Shown piece by piece: positions 16,669-25,650 of a DNA stretch of 33,009 nt. This DNA comes from Bacillota bacterium (GTDB taxonomy: Bacteria > Bacillota > Syntrophomonadia > Syntrophomonadales > Syntrophomonadaceae), in the NCBI GenBank assembly GCA_023395515.1, contig JAEWZB010000106.1, positions 1-33,009 of the forward strand, in the 5' to 3' direction. Each line of letters begins with the position of its first letter. Position 1 is the first letter of the stretch. The notes under the pieces are model-generated. The model did not search any database. It was not told where the DNA came from and was given only the letters and a program-made list of their open reading frames with translations. Position numbers and translations under genes: made by a program.

Positions 16669-17079
16669 ATATATTAACCTCCGCATGTAACTGACAATTA
16701 TAATATGCCGAACATACGACAAATATTCTTCAATCGACATATTTAACTAAAACTCTTAATAGTATGACCAGTTCAGAGAATTTCTAAACGAAAGGTGAAA
16801 GATGTGATTTTTTGGGGTATCTAGTATAAGTTTTTAGTTAGCGTATTAATTTTGTAAAATAAAAATTTAGGCGGGATTACTTCTAATAACCGGCATTTTA
16901 TACCATAATAGAGTTATTTTAGCAGATGATGGCAGGGGGGATAAGGAAGAAAACAGAAAGTAATGCAGATAGAACCGTAACTAGGGTACTCAAACTTATA
17001 TTCGCATTGAGGGATAATCAGATATAATATTGCGGCATGATACTATAAATGATACTATAATGATGGGTGGGTGTGAGAA
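16669..17079. other. Divergent intergenic region between manC and hicA, with an 11-bp direct repeat
   Basis: This 411-base gap holds the outward-facing promoters of the mannose operon and of hicAB. TGATACTATAA occurs twice in tandem (17038-17048 and 17050-17060) just before the hicA ribosome-binding region, behind a possible -10 TATAAT near 17022. The repeat is a candidate HicB operator. Otherwise I see no gene and no clear structured RNA. Confidence 0.4.
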
Positions 17080-17298
17080 ATGCCGGGAGTGGAAAAGATA
17101 ATTGAGAAAATGAAGCGGCAGCCTCACGGGATACGTCCCGAAGAGGCGGAAAAGGTTTTGAAAGCTTATGGATATGAGCGGCAAAAGGGCTCCCATAGGC
17201 ATTACTTGCATCAAAGCGGGGATTTGATAACCATTAAAATGGAAACGCCTTTAAAAGCAGTCTATATTAAAGACATTCTGAACCGAATAGGGGAGTAA
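17080..17298 (+). CDS. hicA: HicA-type mRNA interferase toxin
   Basis: This 72-residue protein has the double-stranded RNA-binding-like fold of HicA, with the hallmark GSHRHY containing the catalytic His39 and the strand DLITIKM. HicA toxins cleave mRNA and are held by HicB. The length is normal for the family. The ribosome-binding site GGGTGGG is near the ATG. The antitoxin gene follows 45 bases downstream. Confidence 0.88.
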   Translation: MPGVEKIIEKMKRQPHGIRPEEAEKVLKAYGYERQKGSHRHYLHQSGDLITIKMETPLKAVYIKDILNRIGE

Positions 17299-17343
17299 AA
17301 TCAAATCAGTTTTTCCCAATATTCTAGAAAGGGGCTATTATAC

Positions 17344-17688
17344 ATGCGAGTGGAAGAGTACATGAAACTGCCTTATACTCGAATTATTCAGGAAATGAGC
17401 GATGAGAGTGGGCATTATTTTTACGGCAGGATAATGGAGTTGGATGGTTGCCAAAGTAGCGGGGATACTCTGGATGAACTATATAAAAACTTGAATGAAG
17501 CCATGGAGGGCTATATCGAAACCAAACTGGAAAACAACTTGGAAATCCCACAGCCTACCAGTCAGGAAGATTACAGCGGCAAGTTTATAGTGAGAATTCC
17601 TAAATCCCTGCATATGAGGCTGGCGGTTGAAGCTGAAAAAGAAGGAGTTTCTTTAAACCAGTACGCGCTTTACAAGTTAGCCAGATAA
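17344..17688 (+). CDS. hicB: HicB-type antitoxin
   Basis: This 114-residue protein has an N-terminal HicB fold (YTRIIQEMSD, then GRIMELDGCQSSGDTLDEL) that binds and neutralises HicA. The C-terminal ribbon-helix-helix segment (GKFIVRIPKSLHMRLAVEAE, then GVSLNQYAL) should bind the operator. GAAAGGGG precedes the ATG. The two-domain form fits autoregulation of the hicAB operon through the direct repeats upstream. Confidence 0.88.
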   Translation: MRVEEYMKLPYTRIIQEMSDESGHYFYGRIMELDGCQSSGDTLDELYKNLNEAMEGYIETKLENNLEIPQPTSQEDYSGKFIVRIPKSLHMRLAVEAEKEGVSLNQYALYKLAR

Positions 17689-17698
17689 ATAAAAAAGA

Positions 17699-17763
17699 AT
17701 CCCTTGGGGGCAGTCCCCATCGGTCATGAATCTGTGTTAAAGCGATTAAGGGCGAAGCCCTTA
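17699..17763. repeat. Intergenic hairpin pair between convergent hicB and the methyltransferase
   Basis: Two perfect short hairpins follow hicB: TGGGG-gcagt-CCCCA (17705-17719) and TAAGGGC-GAA-GCCCTTA (17747-17763). A word TGAATCTGTGTTAA between them resembles the AATCTGTGTTTAA of the element near 9100, so they may belong to the same decayed repeat family. They may also serve as a bidirectional terminator, though no long T-run follows. Confidence 0.4.
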
Positions 17764-17792
17764 GTCACGCTTCACCCCTTACTCCTCACGCC

Positions 17793-18944
17793 TTACTTAC
17801 TAAACGGCCCTTTAAGCTCTTTCGGTTTAGGGCCGAAATACTGGTGGTAAGTACATTCGATGCGGCCGTTAAAGAGCTTTCTTCTTTTATCACTTTTGCG
17901 GTTAAAAACTTTCTCAAATTGGGGATGGGAAGAAATAATATAATATGACCAGGTATCTAAGCGGTGAAAGGACTTATACATTTCCCGATATAAATCCTCT
18001 ACTTCTTTAATTTCCAACAGCCGCTCCCCATAAGGGGGATTACAAATTATATAACCATATTTGTACTTGGAACTAAGCTTAGCCACGCTCTGAGTCTGAA
18101 AGGAAATAAGTTTATCCACTCCGGCTTGCTTAGCATGGTAGCGGGCTAAGGAAATAGCATCAGGATTAATATCATAGCCCCAGATTCCTAAAGGCTGTTC
18201 ATTATCTATGGAGTCATAAGCTTCCTGCCGGGCTTTTTCCCAGAGCTTATTATTAATATTAAGCCATTTTTGGGCAGCAAAATCCCGGGTTAAGCCGGGG
18301 GCAATATTACGGCCTATTAGAGCCGCTTCAATAGGTATGGTGCCCGAACCGCACAAGGGATCGATCAAAGCCCGGTCAGGCTTCCAACGGCTAATATTAA
18401 CCAGAGCCGCCGCTAAAGTCTCTTTTAAGGGGGCTTCAGCGCTTAACTTGCGGTAGCCGCGTTTATGCAGGCCGGCTCCACTAGTATCAATCGTAAGAGT
18501 AGCTATATCAGAAAGTAAGGCAACTTCGATTTTATAACGGCTGCCGGTTTCCTGAAACCATTTAACCTTATACTTTTCCTTCATTTTTTCCACTACCGCT
18601 TTTTTCACAATAGCTTGACAATCTGATACACTGAATAATTTAGATTTTATAGACTTGCCTTCCACTGGAAAGTTAGCATCTAAGGGCAGCCAATCAGCCC
18701 AAGGCAGACGCTTAGTACTTTCAAAAAGCTCCTCAAAGCTCAAAGCTTTAAATTGACCGACCTTTACTAAAACTCTTTCCGCTGAACGCAGCCACAAATT
18801 GCAGCGGGGTATAGCCTCCAGGCCGCCTGAAAAAGTAATGCGCCCGTTTTCAGTAGTTAAGTCGGTATATCCTAATTGTTTTAATTCATAAGCAACAATA
18901 GCTTCCAGGCCAAAAGCACAAGTCACCATAATATCGATTTTAAT
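17793..18944 (-). CDS. THUMP-domain rRNA guanine N2-methyltransferase (RlmL/YpsC type), apparent AUU start
   Basis: The protein has an N-terminal ferredoxin-like/THUMP part (FGLEAIVAYELKQLGY, GLHKRGYRK) and a C-terminal Rossmann methyltransferase with SAM loop DPLCGSGTIPIEAA and catalytic NPPYGERL. Related enzymes methylate guanine in 23S rRNA. The first canonical start is ATG at 18929, but family members carry about five more residues (pattern MKxxLIAT..GLEA). Here ATT AAA ATC GAT ATT precede that ATG in frame, and the ATT at 18944 lies seven bases after AAGGGAGG. From there the length is 383 residues. The site at 18929 would be 22 bases from the ribosome-binding site, too far. It is a single-gene unit. 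Confidence 0.87.
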   Translation of the reverse strand: MKIDIMVTCAFGLEAIVAYELKQLGYTDLTTENGRITFSGGLEAIPRCNLWLRSAERVLVKVGQFKALSFEELFESTKRLPWADWLPLDANFPVEGKSIKSKLFSVSDCQAIVKKAVVEKMKEKYKVKWFQETGSRYKIEVALLSDIATLTIDTSGAGLHKRGYRKLSAEAPLKETLAAALVNISRWKPDRALIDPLCGSGTIPIEAALIGRNIAPGLTRDFAAQKWLNINNKLWEKARQEAYDSIDNEQPLGIWGYDINPDAISLARYHAKQAGVDKLISFQTQSVAKLSSKYKYGYIICNPPYGERLLEIKEVEDLYREMYKSFHRLDTWSYYIISSHPQFEKVFNRKSDKRRKLFNGRIECTYHQYFGPKPKELKGPFSK

Positions 18945-19112
18945 AATTACGCCTCCCTTAGCTTCGAATTAGCGTTATCATGCCCTTATTACTATACTTG
19001 GCTTTATTTTCTAAGACAAGATAAATAATAAAAACTATATTTACAACTTACTTAAATAGATTTCCTGAAACGGGGAAAATTAATTCTAAATTGCATGATG
19101 GCGGAGGACAGT

Positions 19113-19982
19113 GTGAAAAGAAATATATTCCATTTTAAAGAAGAAATATCCTGGAAAGATATTGTAGGTATCTTGGCCGGTTCCCTTATACTAGTTATTG
19201 CCATTAAATGGGTATTGATACCGGCTAATTTGCTTACCGGAGGAGTGCTGGGCTTAGCCCTGATATTAAATCATATTACTGCTCTAGACGTATGGGTTTG
19301 GTATATAATATTAAACCTGCCTTTAATGGTAGCCGGTTATAAATTAGTCAGCAGAAGATTTATTATTTACAGCTTATTGGCTACCAGCGTGCAAACTATA
19401 CTATTAGCGGTGCTGGCTCCTATTGACTTACATATTGATGATCTTTTATTGTCGGCAGTCTTAGGAGCAGCTTTAGGGGGATTAGGTATAGGAATAGTAT
19501 TCCGTTGCCGGGGTTCATCCGGGGGAACCGATATAATTGCCATAATTGTACGCAAATATTGGGGGACTAGTATCGGCACTACTGTATTTATGATAAATAT
19601 AGTCGTCTTAAGCTTGTCGATAATAGCCTTTAGTATTGAATTGGCTCTTTTTTCCGCCATTTCTGTTTTTATTACCGGAAAAGTGATTGATATAGTAGAA
19701 GCGGGACCTTTGGTGGCACGTACCGCTATGATAATATCTGATAAAAGTGATAATATTGCCCAGGGAATAATGGACTACCTGCATCGGGGCTGCACTTATT
19801 TACCTGCTACCGGAGCTTATTCCGGCCAGGAAAAAAGAATTATCTTAGTTATCTTAGCCAAAACACAAATCCCCCGTCTCAAGGAAATCGTTTTTCAACT
19901 TGATCCGGGGGCTTTTATTACCATATCCGAAAGCATCGAAACTTATGGTCAAGGCTTTAAATCCAGTAAATCGGACTTTTAA
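19113..19982 (+). CDS. YitT family membrane protein (DUF161 plus DUF2179)
   Basis: This 289-residue protein has five or six N-terminal membrane helices with LIPANLLTGGVLGLAL and the glycine-rich RCRGSSGGTDIIA typical of YitT proteins. A cytoplasmic C-terminal DUF2179 domain follows (RGCTYLPATGAYSG, then a final ferredoxin-like strand set). The function is unknown; small-molecule export has been suggested for relatives. The GTG at 19113 is preferred over the ATGs at 19095 and 19098, because GGAGG at 19103-19107 lies five bases before it and downstream of those ATGs. Confidence 0.85.
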   Translation: MKRNIFHFKEEISWKDIVGILAGSLILVIAIKWVLIPANLLTGGVLGLALILNHITALDVWVWYIILNLPLMVAGYKLVSRRFIIYSLLATSVQTILLAVLAPIDLHIDDLLLSAVLGAALGGLGIGIVFRCRGSSGGTDIIAIIVRKYWGTSIGTTVFMINIVVLSLSIIAFSIELALFSAISVFITGKVIDIVEAGPLVARTAMIISDKSDNIAQGIMDYLHRGCTYLPATGAYSGQEKRIILVILAKTQIPRLKEIVFQLDPGAFITISESIETYGQGFKSSKSDF

Positions 19983-19988
19983 ATTTAT

Positions 19989-20029
19989 CAGGGGACCGAA
20001 CTTTTATTCAGTGGGATCTCCTGCCCCTG
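19989..20029. terminator. Hairpin between convergent YitT gene and typA
   Basis: CAGGGG (19989-19994) pairs with CCCCTG (20024-20029), with further partial pairing inside. It lies in the 60-base gap between two convergent genes and is a likely bidirectional terminator, though the T-run is poor. Confidence 0.45.
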
Positions 20030-20042
20030 CATAAAGTCTGGT

Positions 20043-21869
20043 TCAAGAGGCGCGGTTTTTATTTTTTTGCGCCCGGTCTCGAGCGTTTTTATCTAAAATA
20101 GCTTTTCTAAGTCTTAAGGACTTAGGAGTTACTTCTAATAGCTCATCATCGGCTATAAATTCCAGACAGTTTTCCAGTGACATTACCAAAGGGGTAACCA
20201 GGCGTAAAGCATCATCAGCACCTGAAGCCCGGGTGTTAGTAAGCTGTTTCTTTTTGCAGACATTAACCGTTATGTCTCCGCTTCGGGAGTTTTCTCCTAC
20301 GATCATACCGGCATAAACTTCGATACCAGCCTCAATAAATAAAATGCCTCGTTCCTGGGCTCCGTGAAGCCCATAGGCCACCGCATTTCCACTTTCCGAT
20401 GCTACTAAAGAGCCGCGGTTACGGCTATTTATTTCACCCTTGAATACTTCATAACCTTCGAATACATGATTCATAATGCCATTGCCTCTGGTTTCAGTTA
20501 AAAAGTCCGACCTATACCCAATAAGTCCCCGGGCCGGAATGAGGAATTCTACTTTAACGGTACTGCCTGACATATTGATCATGTTGACTAGTTCACCTTT
20601 ACGTTTGCCGCAGCTTTCAATAACGGTTCCCACGTAATCTTCGGGAACTTCAATAAATAATCTTTCGATAGGTTCAAGCAGGATGTCATTTTCCTTTTTT
20701 AAAATTACTTCCGGTCTGGTAACGGCAAACTCATATCCTTCTCTGCGCATAGTTTCAATTAAAATAGAAAGATGCAATTCACCACGGCCCGAAACTTTAA
20801 AAGCTTCCGGGCTAAGTTCCTCTACTCTTAAGGAAATATTAGATAATAATTCCCGGGTCAGTCTATCCTTTAAATGGCGGCTGGTTACATAAGAGCCTTC
20901 TAAACCGGCCATAGGACTATCATTTACAATGAAGTTCATTGAAATAGTAGGTTCATCAATACTTACAAAGGCTATGGGGTTAATGTTATTAGGTGAACAA
21001 ATGGTATCACCTATAAAAATATCCTCAATACCGGACAAGGCAATTATATCTCCGGTATAGGCCAAATCAACTTCAACCTTTTTTAGACCTTCATATATAA
21101 ATAAACTGCTTATCTTAACTTTGACTTCCTTGCCCTTAGTATTACACAAGACTACTTCCTGCCCTTTTTTAATAACCCCTTCAAATATTTTACCTATTCC
21201 GATGCGGCCTACATAGTTATCATAATCCAGGGAAGAAATAACTATTTGCAAATCATTATCCTGACTGCCGATGGGTGAAGGTATATGCTCTAAAATAGCA
21301 TTAAGCAAAGGCTGCATATCAATAGCATCGTCCTGCAAATCAGATTTAGCAATGCCTTCCTTAGCTGAAGCGTAAACAATAGGAAAATCTAACTGTTTAT
21401 CATCGGCTCCTAAGTCGATAAATAGATCTAATACTTCATCAATTACTTCATCGGGCCGGGCATCAGGACGGTCAATCTTGTTTACTACTACTATAGGCTG
21501 CAGACCTGCTTCTAAAGCTTTTTTTAATACAAAACGGGTTTGGGGCATAGGTCCCTCAAAAGCATCTACTACTAATAAAACTCCATCCACCATCTTAACG
21601 ATTCTTTCAACTTCGCCTCCGAAGTCAGCATGGCCGGGAGTGTCAACTACATTAATTTTAGTTTCATTAAAAATAATGCTGGTATTTTTCGATAATATAG
21701 TTATACCGCGTTCCCTTTCTAAGGCATTACTATCCATCACCCGTTCCGGTAATACCTGATTATTTCTAAAATTACCACACTGCCGTAATATTTTATCCAC
21801 TAAGGTGGTTTTGCCGTGGTCGACATGGGCAATTATGGCTACATTTTTTATGTTTTTAAATTGATTCAT
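20043..21869 (-). CDS. typA: Ribosome-associated GTPase TypA/BipA
   Basis: This 608-residue translational GTPase has G1 AHVDHGKTTL, G3 DTPGHADFGGEVERI and G4 NKIDRP. Domains of the EF-G type follow, and the TypA-specific C-terminal part (GELVNMI, ARGLIGYRSDFLTETRG) ends in a basic tail. The protein binds the ribosome and helps 50S assembly and stress growth. AAAGGA precedes the ATG at normal distance. The length equals that of family members, and no neighbour shares its transcript. Confidence 0.96.
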   Translation of the reverse strand: MNQFKNIKNVAIIAHVDHGKTTLVDKILRQCGNFRNNQVLPERVMDSNALERERGITILSKNTSIIFNETKINVVDTPGHADFGGEVERIVKMVDGVLLVVDAFEGPMPQTRFVLKKALEAGLQPIVVVNKIDRPDARPDEVIDEVLDLFIDLGADDKQLDFPIVYASAKEGIAKSDLQDDAIDMQPLLNAILEHIPSPIGSQDNDLQIVISSLDYDNYVGRIGIGKIFEGVIKKGQEVVLCNTKGKEVKVKISSLFIYEGLKKVEVDLAYTGDIIALSGIEDIFIGDTICSPNNINPIAFVSIDEPTISMNFIVNDSPMAGLEGSYVTSRHLKDRLTRELLSNISLRVEELSPEAFKVSGRGELHLSILIETMRREGYEFAVTRPEVILKKENDILLEPIERLFIEVPEDYVGTVIESCGKRKGELVNMINMSGSTVKVEFLIPARGLIGYRSDFLTETRGNGIMNHVFEGYEVFKGEINSRNRGSLVASESGNAVAYGLHGAQERGILFIEAGIEVYAGMIVGENSRSGDITVNVCKKKQLTNTRASGADDALRLVTPLVMSLENCLEFIADDELLEVTPKSLRLRKAILDKNARDRAQKNKNRAS

Positions 21870-21994
21870 GGGACATTCCTTTCTTTATTAGCATAGACAA
21901 CAGTTTATTATAGCAAGGTTTAGAGTCGATTACAATTATGAAGAGTTTTATTGGAGAAAAAATCACTTTCCTAAATAGCAAAATAACTCTATGG

Positions 21995-22798
21995 TTACAT
22001 AAACAGCCACAAACTGATAGCCATAACCATCATACCTGCCATTAATCCATATATTGATAGGTGGTGCTCGCCGTAAGCCCTGGCTGCAGGGAGAAGTTCA
22101 TCTAAGGAAATAAACACCATAATTCCAGCTACTCCCGCGAATATAATACCGAATACGGTGTCATTCATGAACGGCATTAGGATTAAGTAGCCAATGATTG
22201 CACCAATGGGCTCGGCAAGGCCCGAGGCAAAAGAATAAAAAAACGCTTTTTTGCGGTCTCCGGTTGCATAATATATAGGCGTTGAAACTGCGATACCTTC
22301 GGGAATATTATGAATGGCAATTGCCACCACAATGGGTATGGCAAGGCTGGGAGATTGTAAAGCCGCCACAAAGGTGGCCAGACCTTCAGGAAAATTGTGT
22401 ATAGTAATGGCCAGAGCAGTAAATAGCCCGGTGCGCATTAACTTGGAACGGTCAGTTCCGTTCGGAACTGCCATTGCAGATATTGGTGTAACCTCATGGG
22501 GATTTTTATCACTAGGTACTATTTTATCAATCAATCCAATTAGTAACATTCCGCCAAAAAAGCTGATTATAGTAATTAGGGTTCCGGTTTTATCTCCAAA
22601 TGGAATAGATAAGGACTCTTGCGCTTTAAAAAAAATTTCAATCATAGATACATAAATCATTACTCCCGCTGAAAAACCTAAACTAGCGGATAGAAATTTT
22701 GTGTTAGTTTTTTTGGTGAAAAGGGCCAGCGCGCTGCCCACGCCGGTTGATAGTCCTGCTAATAAAGTTAATAAGAAAGCTAACGCTACGTTTCCCAT
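21995..22798 (-). CDS. zupT: ZupT-like ZIP family metal transporter
   Basis: This 267-residue integral membrane protein has about eight helices. The ZIP metal-site helices are visible as HNFPEGLATFVAAL and HNIPEGIAVSTPIYYA, both with the His-Asn-x-Pro-Glu-Gly core. It also has GFSAGVMIYVSM near the start and SGLAEPIGAIIGY. ZupT proteins import zinc and other divalent metals. GGGGAGG lies seven bases before the ATG. The MarR-type gene lies 72 bases upstream on the same strand, with a palindromic site in the gap. Confidence 0.92.
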   Translation of the reverse strand: MGNVALAFLLTLLAGLSTGVGSALALFTKKTNTKFLSASLGFSAGVMIYVSMIEIFFKAQESLSIPFGDKTGTLITIISFFGGMLLIGLIDKIVPSDKNPHEVTPISAMAVPNGTDRSKLMRTGLFTALAITIHNFPEGLATFVAALQSPSLAIPIVVAIAIHNIPEGIAVSTPIYYATGDRKKAFFYSFASGLAEPIGAIIGYLILMPFMNDTVFGIIFAGVAGIMVFISLDELLPAARAYGEHHLSIYGLMAGMMVMAISLWLFM

Positions 22799-22818
22799 TA
22801 TAATTCCTCCCCGAATTT

Positions 22819-22833
22819 GTACGGTTACCGTAC
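22819..22833 (-). promoter_or_regulatory. 15-bp palindromic operator before zupT
   Basis: GTACGGT-T-ACCGTAC is a perfect palindrome around one central base, 20 bases before the zupT start. A possible -10 box TATACA (- strand) abuts it. The same half-site TACGGT followed by CCG appears in the marR promoter at 23352-23364, which suggests that the MarR protein controls both. Confidence 0.7.
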
Positions 22834-22870
22834 TGTATAATTAAAAAATTACCTATTTTATAGTTCTAAC

Positions 22871-23329
22871 CTATTCTTGCAATTGAATTTTAATTCTGTC
22901 GGCTCCATCTACCAGTTGGGTTAGAAAATCCTGGAGAAATTCCAATTTTTCTTCTGGAACATTGGATATTATTTCAACAAGAAATGATGACAAAGCAGTA
23001 TGGTAGGCAACATGATGCTCATGGGCAATTTTACCCTTCCCGGTTAAGCGCAGGGCTAGCTTCGATTGATTGTCAGCGGATATATCCTTAATTAGTAAGC
23101 CTTTCTTTTCCAGTTTCCCAATTAACTCGGAAGCCGAGCTTTTATTAATGCCTAGTAATTCTGCCAATCCACCGGCATGAATACCATTATTTTCGAAAAT
23201 AGCCGAGATAGCATGGATTTCCGCATAATGAACGGGAATATCTAAACCGTAATCCATATCGTGTTTTTCTATTTCATTAAACCGGGTAAATAAGTCTAAC
23301 AACAATGATTCAATCTTTTCCGGCATCAT
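22871..23329 (-). CDS. MarR family metal-linked regulator
   Basis: This 152-residue winged-helix protein has the recognition helix region LAELLGINKSSASELIGKLEKKG and the wing IKDISADNQSKLALRLTGKG. The N-terminal helix and C-terminal helices HVAYHTALSSFLVEII would form the dimer. The His- and Glu-rich segment HEHHVAYH and the neighbour ZupT suggest metal sensing in the manner of AdcR or ZitR, but this is inference. The ATG at 23329 is chosen because AAGGTGG lies five bases upstream; a GTG at 23338 lies inside that site. Confidence 0.8.
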   Translation of the reverse strand: MMPEKIESLLLDLFTRFNEIEKHDMDYGLDIPVHYAEIHAISAIFENNGIHAGGLAELLGINKSSASELIGKLEKKGLLIKDISADNQSKLALRLTGKGKIAHEHHVAYHTALSSFLVEIISNVPEEKLEFLQDFLTQLVDGADRIKIQLQE

Positions 23330-23347
23330 TATCACCACCTTGGCCTA

Positions 23348-23376
23348 AGAATACGGTAGCCGAACACAATTGTCAA
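23348..23376 (-). promoter_or_regulatory. marR promoter with overlapping operator half-sites
   Basis: TTGACA (23376-23371) and TATTCT (23353-23348) have a 17-base spacer on the - strand. TACGGTAGCCGAA (23352-23364) sits within the spacer and -10, an imperfect version of the palindrome before zupT. A protein bound there would compete with RNA polymerase, so autoregulation is likely. Confidence 0.75.
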
Positions 23377-23593
23377 GCAATGGATTAAACTTTGATTAAA
23401 GATTGGTATTTCGTTAGTGCTATTTAAAACTAATGAAGTCTGCCCGCGGTCTTTTTTATAAAAACCCTATTATTGAGATAAGAACACATTTAGGTCACAA
23501 TAGCTCTTTATTATGTGAAATATGAAGCCTGTTATGAACCTAATACAATACCATTAAACAGGTCAATATTTTATTAACTAAGGAGGAGATATA

Positions 23594-23758
23594 ATGGTCT
23601 GGGATTTATTGTTTCGTTTAGCGCTTGCCGGAGCTGTTCTTACTGGCTGTGCTGTATTTTTCAAGGTGCAGGCTGCCTGGGTTAAGCAGTGCCACTTAGT
23701 GTGCGGTGTGTTGGCAGCGGTGCTATGTCTGGTTACGTTTGTAATGCAGTATCTCTAA
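23594..23758 (+). CDS. Small two-helix membrane protein, 54 residues
   Basis: The frame starts MVWDLLFRLALAGAVLTGC after TAAGGAGGAGAT, a near-perfect ribosome-binding site. It encodes two hydrophobic helices joined by a short polar turn (VKQCHLVCG). Four cysteines, two of them in the turn, could bind metal or form a disulfide. I recognise no family. It lies in the 585-base gap between marR and the two-component genes, on the strand of the latter, so it may belong to their regulon. The sequence AAGAACACATT about 115 bases upstream recurs before the gene at 25998. Confidence 0.65.
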   Translation: MVWDLLFRLALAGAVLTGCAVFFKVQAAWVKQCHLVCGVLAAVLCLVTFVMQYL

Positions 23759-23923
23759 AGACTACTTAAGAGAAAATATCTAAATGAAGCCCTTAACCAT
23801 AAACCTCTTACAATACTTGATTATTCATAATTTCCGTGAATTTTATAGAATTTACTGCAGAATTATATAGAATAGATATGTAACGATTTAATAAAAAGTA
23901 ATCTTGGGAGAAGAAGGTTAGTC

Positions 23924-24601
23924 ATGTTTCAAATACTGGTAGTCGAGGATAATGAAAACTTATTGAAGTTAATGAAAGCCCGGTTGGAACAAGCCGGTTA
24001 TAAAGCTTTGCCAGCTCAAAATGGACAGGAAGCCTTGGAAGTTCTGGAAGAACAGCATGTTGACCTGATTGTCAGTGATATTATGATGCCCCATATGGAT
24101 GGCTTTGAATTTCTCGAAAGCCTCAGGGCAGCAAATTTTACCCTGCCGGTTTTGCTAGTAACTGCCAAAGAGGGCTTTGCCGATAAGGAAAAAGGGTTTA
24201 GGCTGGGTTCGGATGATTATATGGTCAAGCCCATTGATATGAATGAGATGATTTTAAGAATAGCCGCTTTGTTAAGACGGGCTAAAATAGCCAATGAACA
24301 TAAGCTTGTCATAGGCCAAATTGTATTGGACTATGACAAGTTAAGTGTAAACGGGCCAGATTTTGAGATGGAATTGCCTAAAAAAGAATTTCTGCTCTTG
24401 TTTAAATTACTAAGTTATCCCAAGCGGATTTTTACCCGAGAACAGTTGATAACGGAAATTTGGGGATTGGATGCGGATGTTGATGAGCGGGCTGTAGACA
24501 GCCATATCAAGAAACTGCGCAAAAAATTTGCGGATCAACCGGAGTTTAAAATCATAACTATTCGAGGACTAGGTTATAAGGCGGAAAAAGCTTATGATTA
24601 A
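23924..24601 (+). CDS. OmpR/PhoB-type response regulator
   Basis: This 225-residue protein has a receiver domain (LVVEDNE acidic pocket, phosphoacceptor Asp52 in SDIMMPHMDGFEF, Thr80, Lys102 in VKPID) and a C-terminal winged-helix DNA-binding domain (FTREQLITEIWGLD, then VDSHIKKLRKK and IITIRGLGYK). It should act as a transcription factor when phosphorylated by the kinase encoded next, whose ATG overlaps its end by eight bases. TTGGGAGAAG lies near the ATG. Confidence 0.95.
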   Translation: MFQILVVEDNENLLKLMKARLEQAGYKALPAQNGQEALEVLEEQHVDLIVSDIMMPHMDGFEFLESLRAANFTLPVLLVTAKEGFADKEKGFRLGSDDYMVKPIDMNEMILRIAALLRRAKIANEHKLVIGQIVLDYDKLSVNGPDFEMELPKKEFLLLFKLLSYPKRIFTREQLITEIWGLDADVDERAVDSHIKKLRKKFADQPEFKIITIRGLGYKAEKAYD

Positions 24602-25649
24602 AAAATTGACCAATTCAATTCAGGCTAAAGGAACCTTGATGGTTATCGGAATCATGTTTTGCTCTTGTTTTATTTCTTTTGCCCTGATGATGATTATTTT
24701 TTGGCTATTCTTCCATGATAACAATATGAGTTTTAGTGATGCCCATGCGGTATTTGGCCAGTTTATGATGGCAACCCTGATAATATGCGTGGCTTTAGGC
24801 AGTGGGCTATTATACTTGGCCATTAAAAAGATTTCCGATCCGATTATTCGCATTAGTGATGCGGCCAGAGAAGTGGCTAAAGGTGATTTTTCCATCAAGA
24901 TATCCCATAAGGGTAATGATGAAATAGGGGTTTTAGTCCAAAACTTCAATCTGATGACAGCCGAACTCGGGAATATGGAATATCTGCGCAAGGATTTTAT
25001 CAGCAGTGTGTCTCATGAGCTGAAAACACCTATTTCATCTATCAAGGGCTTTGCCGAAATGCTGCAGGATAAAAATCTGTCCGAAGATGATTTTCAGGCT
25101 TATCTTAATATTATTATTGCCGAGACCAAGAGATTAAGCCATTTAAGCTCCAATATGATGCGGCTTTCCCGTTTGGACCATCAGCTTATTCCAGAGCGTC
25201 ACAATACCTTTTTGCTGGATGAGCAAATCAGGAGGACCCTGGTTTTATTGGAGGAAAAATGGTTGGCGAAAAGTTTAGATTTGGAACTGGATCTGGAAAA
25301 AATAGTTTACACTGGTGATGAGGATTTGATTCAGCAGATTTGGCTGAATTTAATTGAAAATGCCATCAAATTCTCAGGTAAACCGGGAACGATTGATATA
25401 CGGGCGAAAAAGGTTTTAAATAAGGCCATAGTCGAGATTAAGGATCAAGGCATAGGAATAGCTGCAAAAGATCAGGAGCGGATTTTTGAAAAATTCTTTC
25501 AGGCGGATAAATCACATTCCCAAGAAGGCAGCGGGCTGGGATTGGCAATTAGCAAGAAAATAGCGGAAATCCACCAGGGCGAAATAAGCTTTACCAGTGA
25601 ACCGGGCCGGGGAACGTCATTTACGGTTATACTGCCCTTAGATAATTAA
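24594..25649 (+). CDS. Membrane sensor histidine kinase
   Basis: This 351-residue kinase has two N-terminal membrane helices (about 16-40 and 55-78) with a short external loop of only about 15 residues, then a HAMP linker (ISDPIIRISDAAREVAKGDF). The HisKA helix SSVSHELKTPISSIKGF carries phosphorylated His141. The ATPase domain has NLIENAIKFS, DQGIGIAAKDQERIFEKFF and GSGLGLAISKKIAE. The tiny outer loop suggests that it senses a signal in the membrane or through a partner such as the neighbouring ABC transporter, as in intramembrane-sensing kinases. That link is inferred. Confidence 0.95.
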   Translation: MIKKLTNSIQAKGTLMVIGIMFCSCFISFALMMIIFWLFFHDNNMSFSDAHAVFGQFMMATLIICVALGSGLLYLAIKKISDPIIRISDAAREVAKGDFSIKISHKGNDEIGVLVQNFNLMTAELGNMEYLRKDFISSVSHELKTPISSIKGFAEMLQDKNLSEDDFQAYLNIIIAETKRLSHLSSNMMRLSRLDHQLIPERHNTFLLDEQIRRTLVLLEEKWLAKSLDLELDLEKIVYTGDEDLIQQIWLNLIENAIKFSGKPGTIDIRAKKVLNKAIVEIKDQGIGIAAKDQERIFEKFFQADKSHSQEGSGLGLAISKKIAEIHQGEISFTSEPGRGTSFTVILPLDN

Positions 25650-25650
25650 T

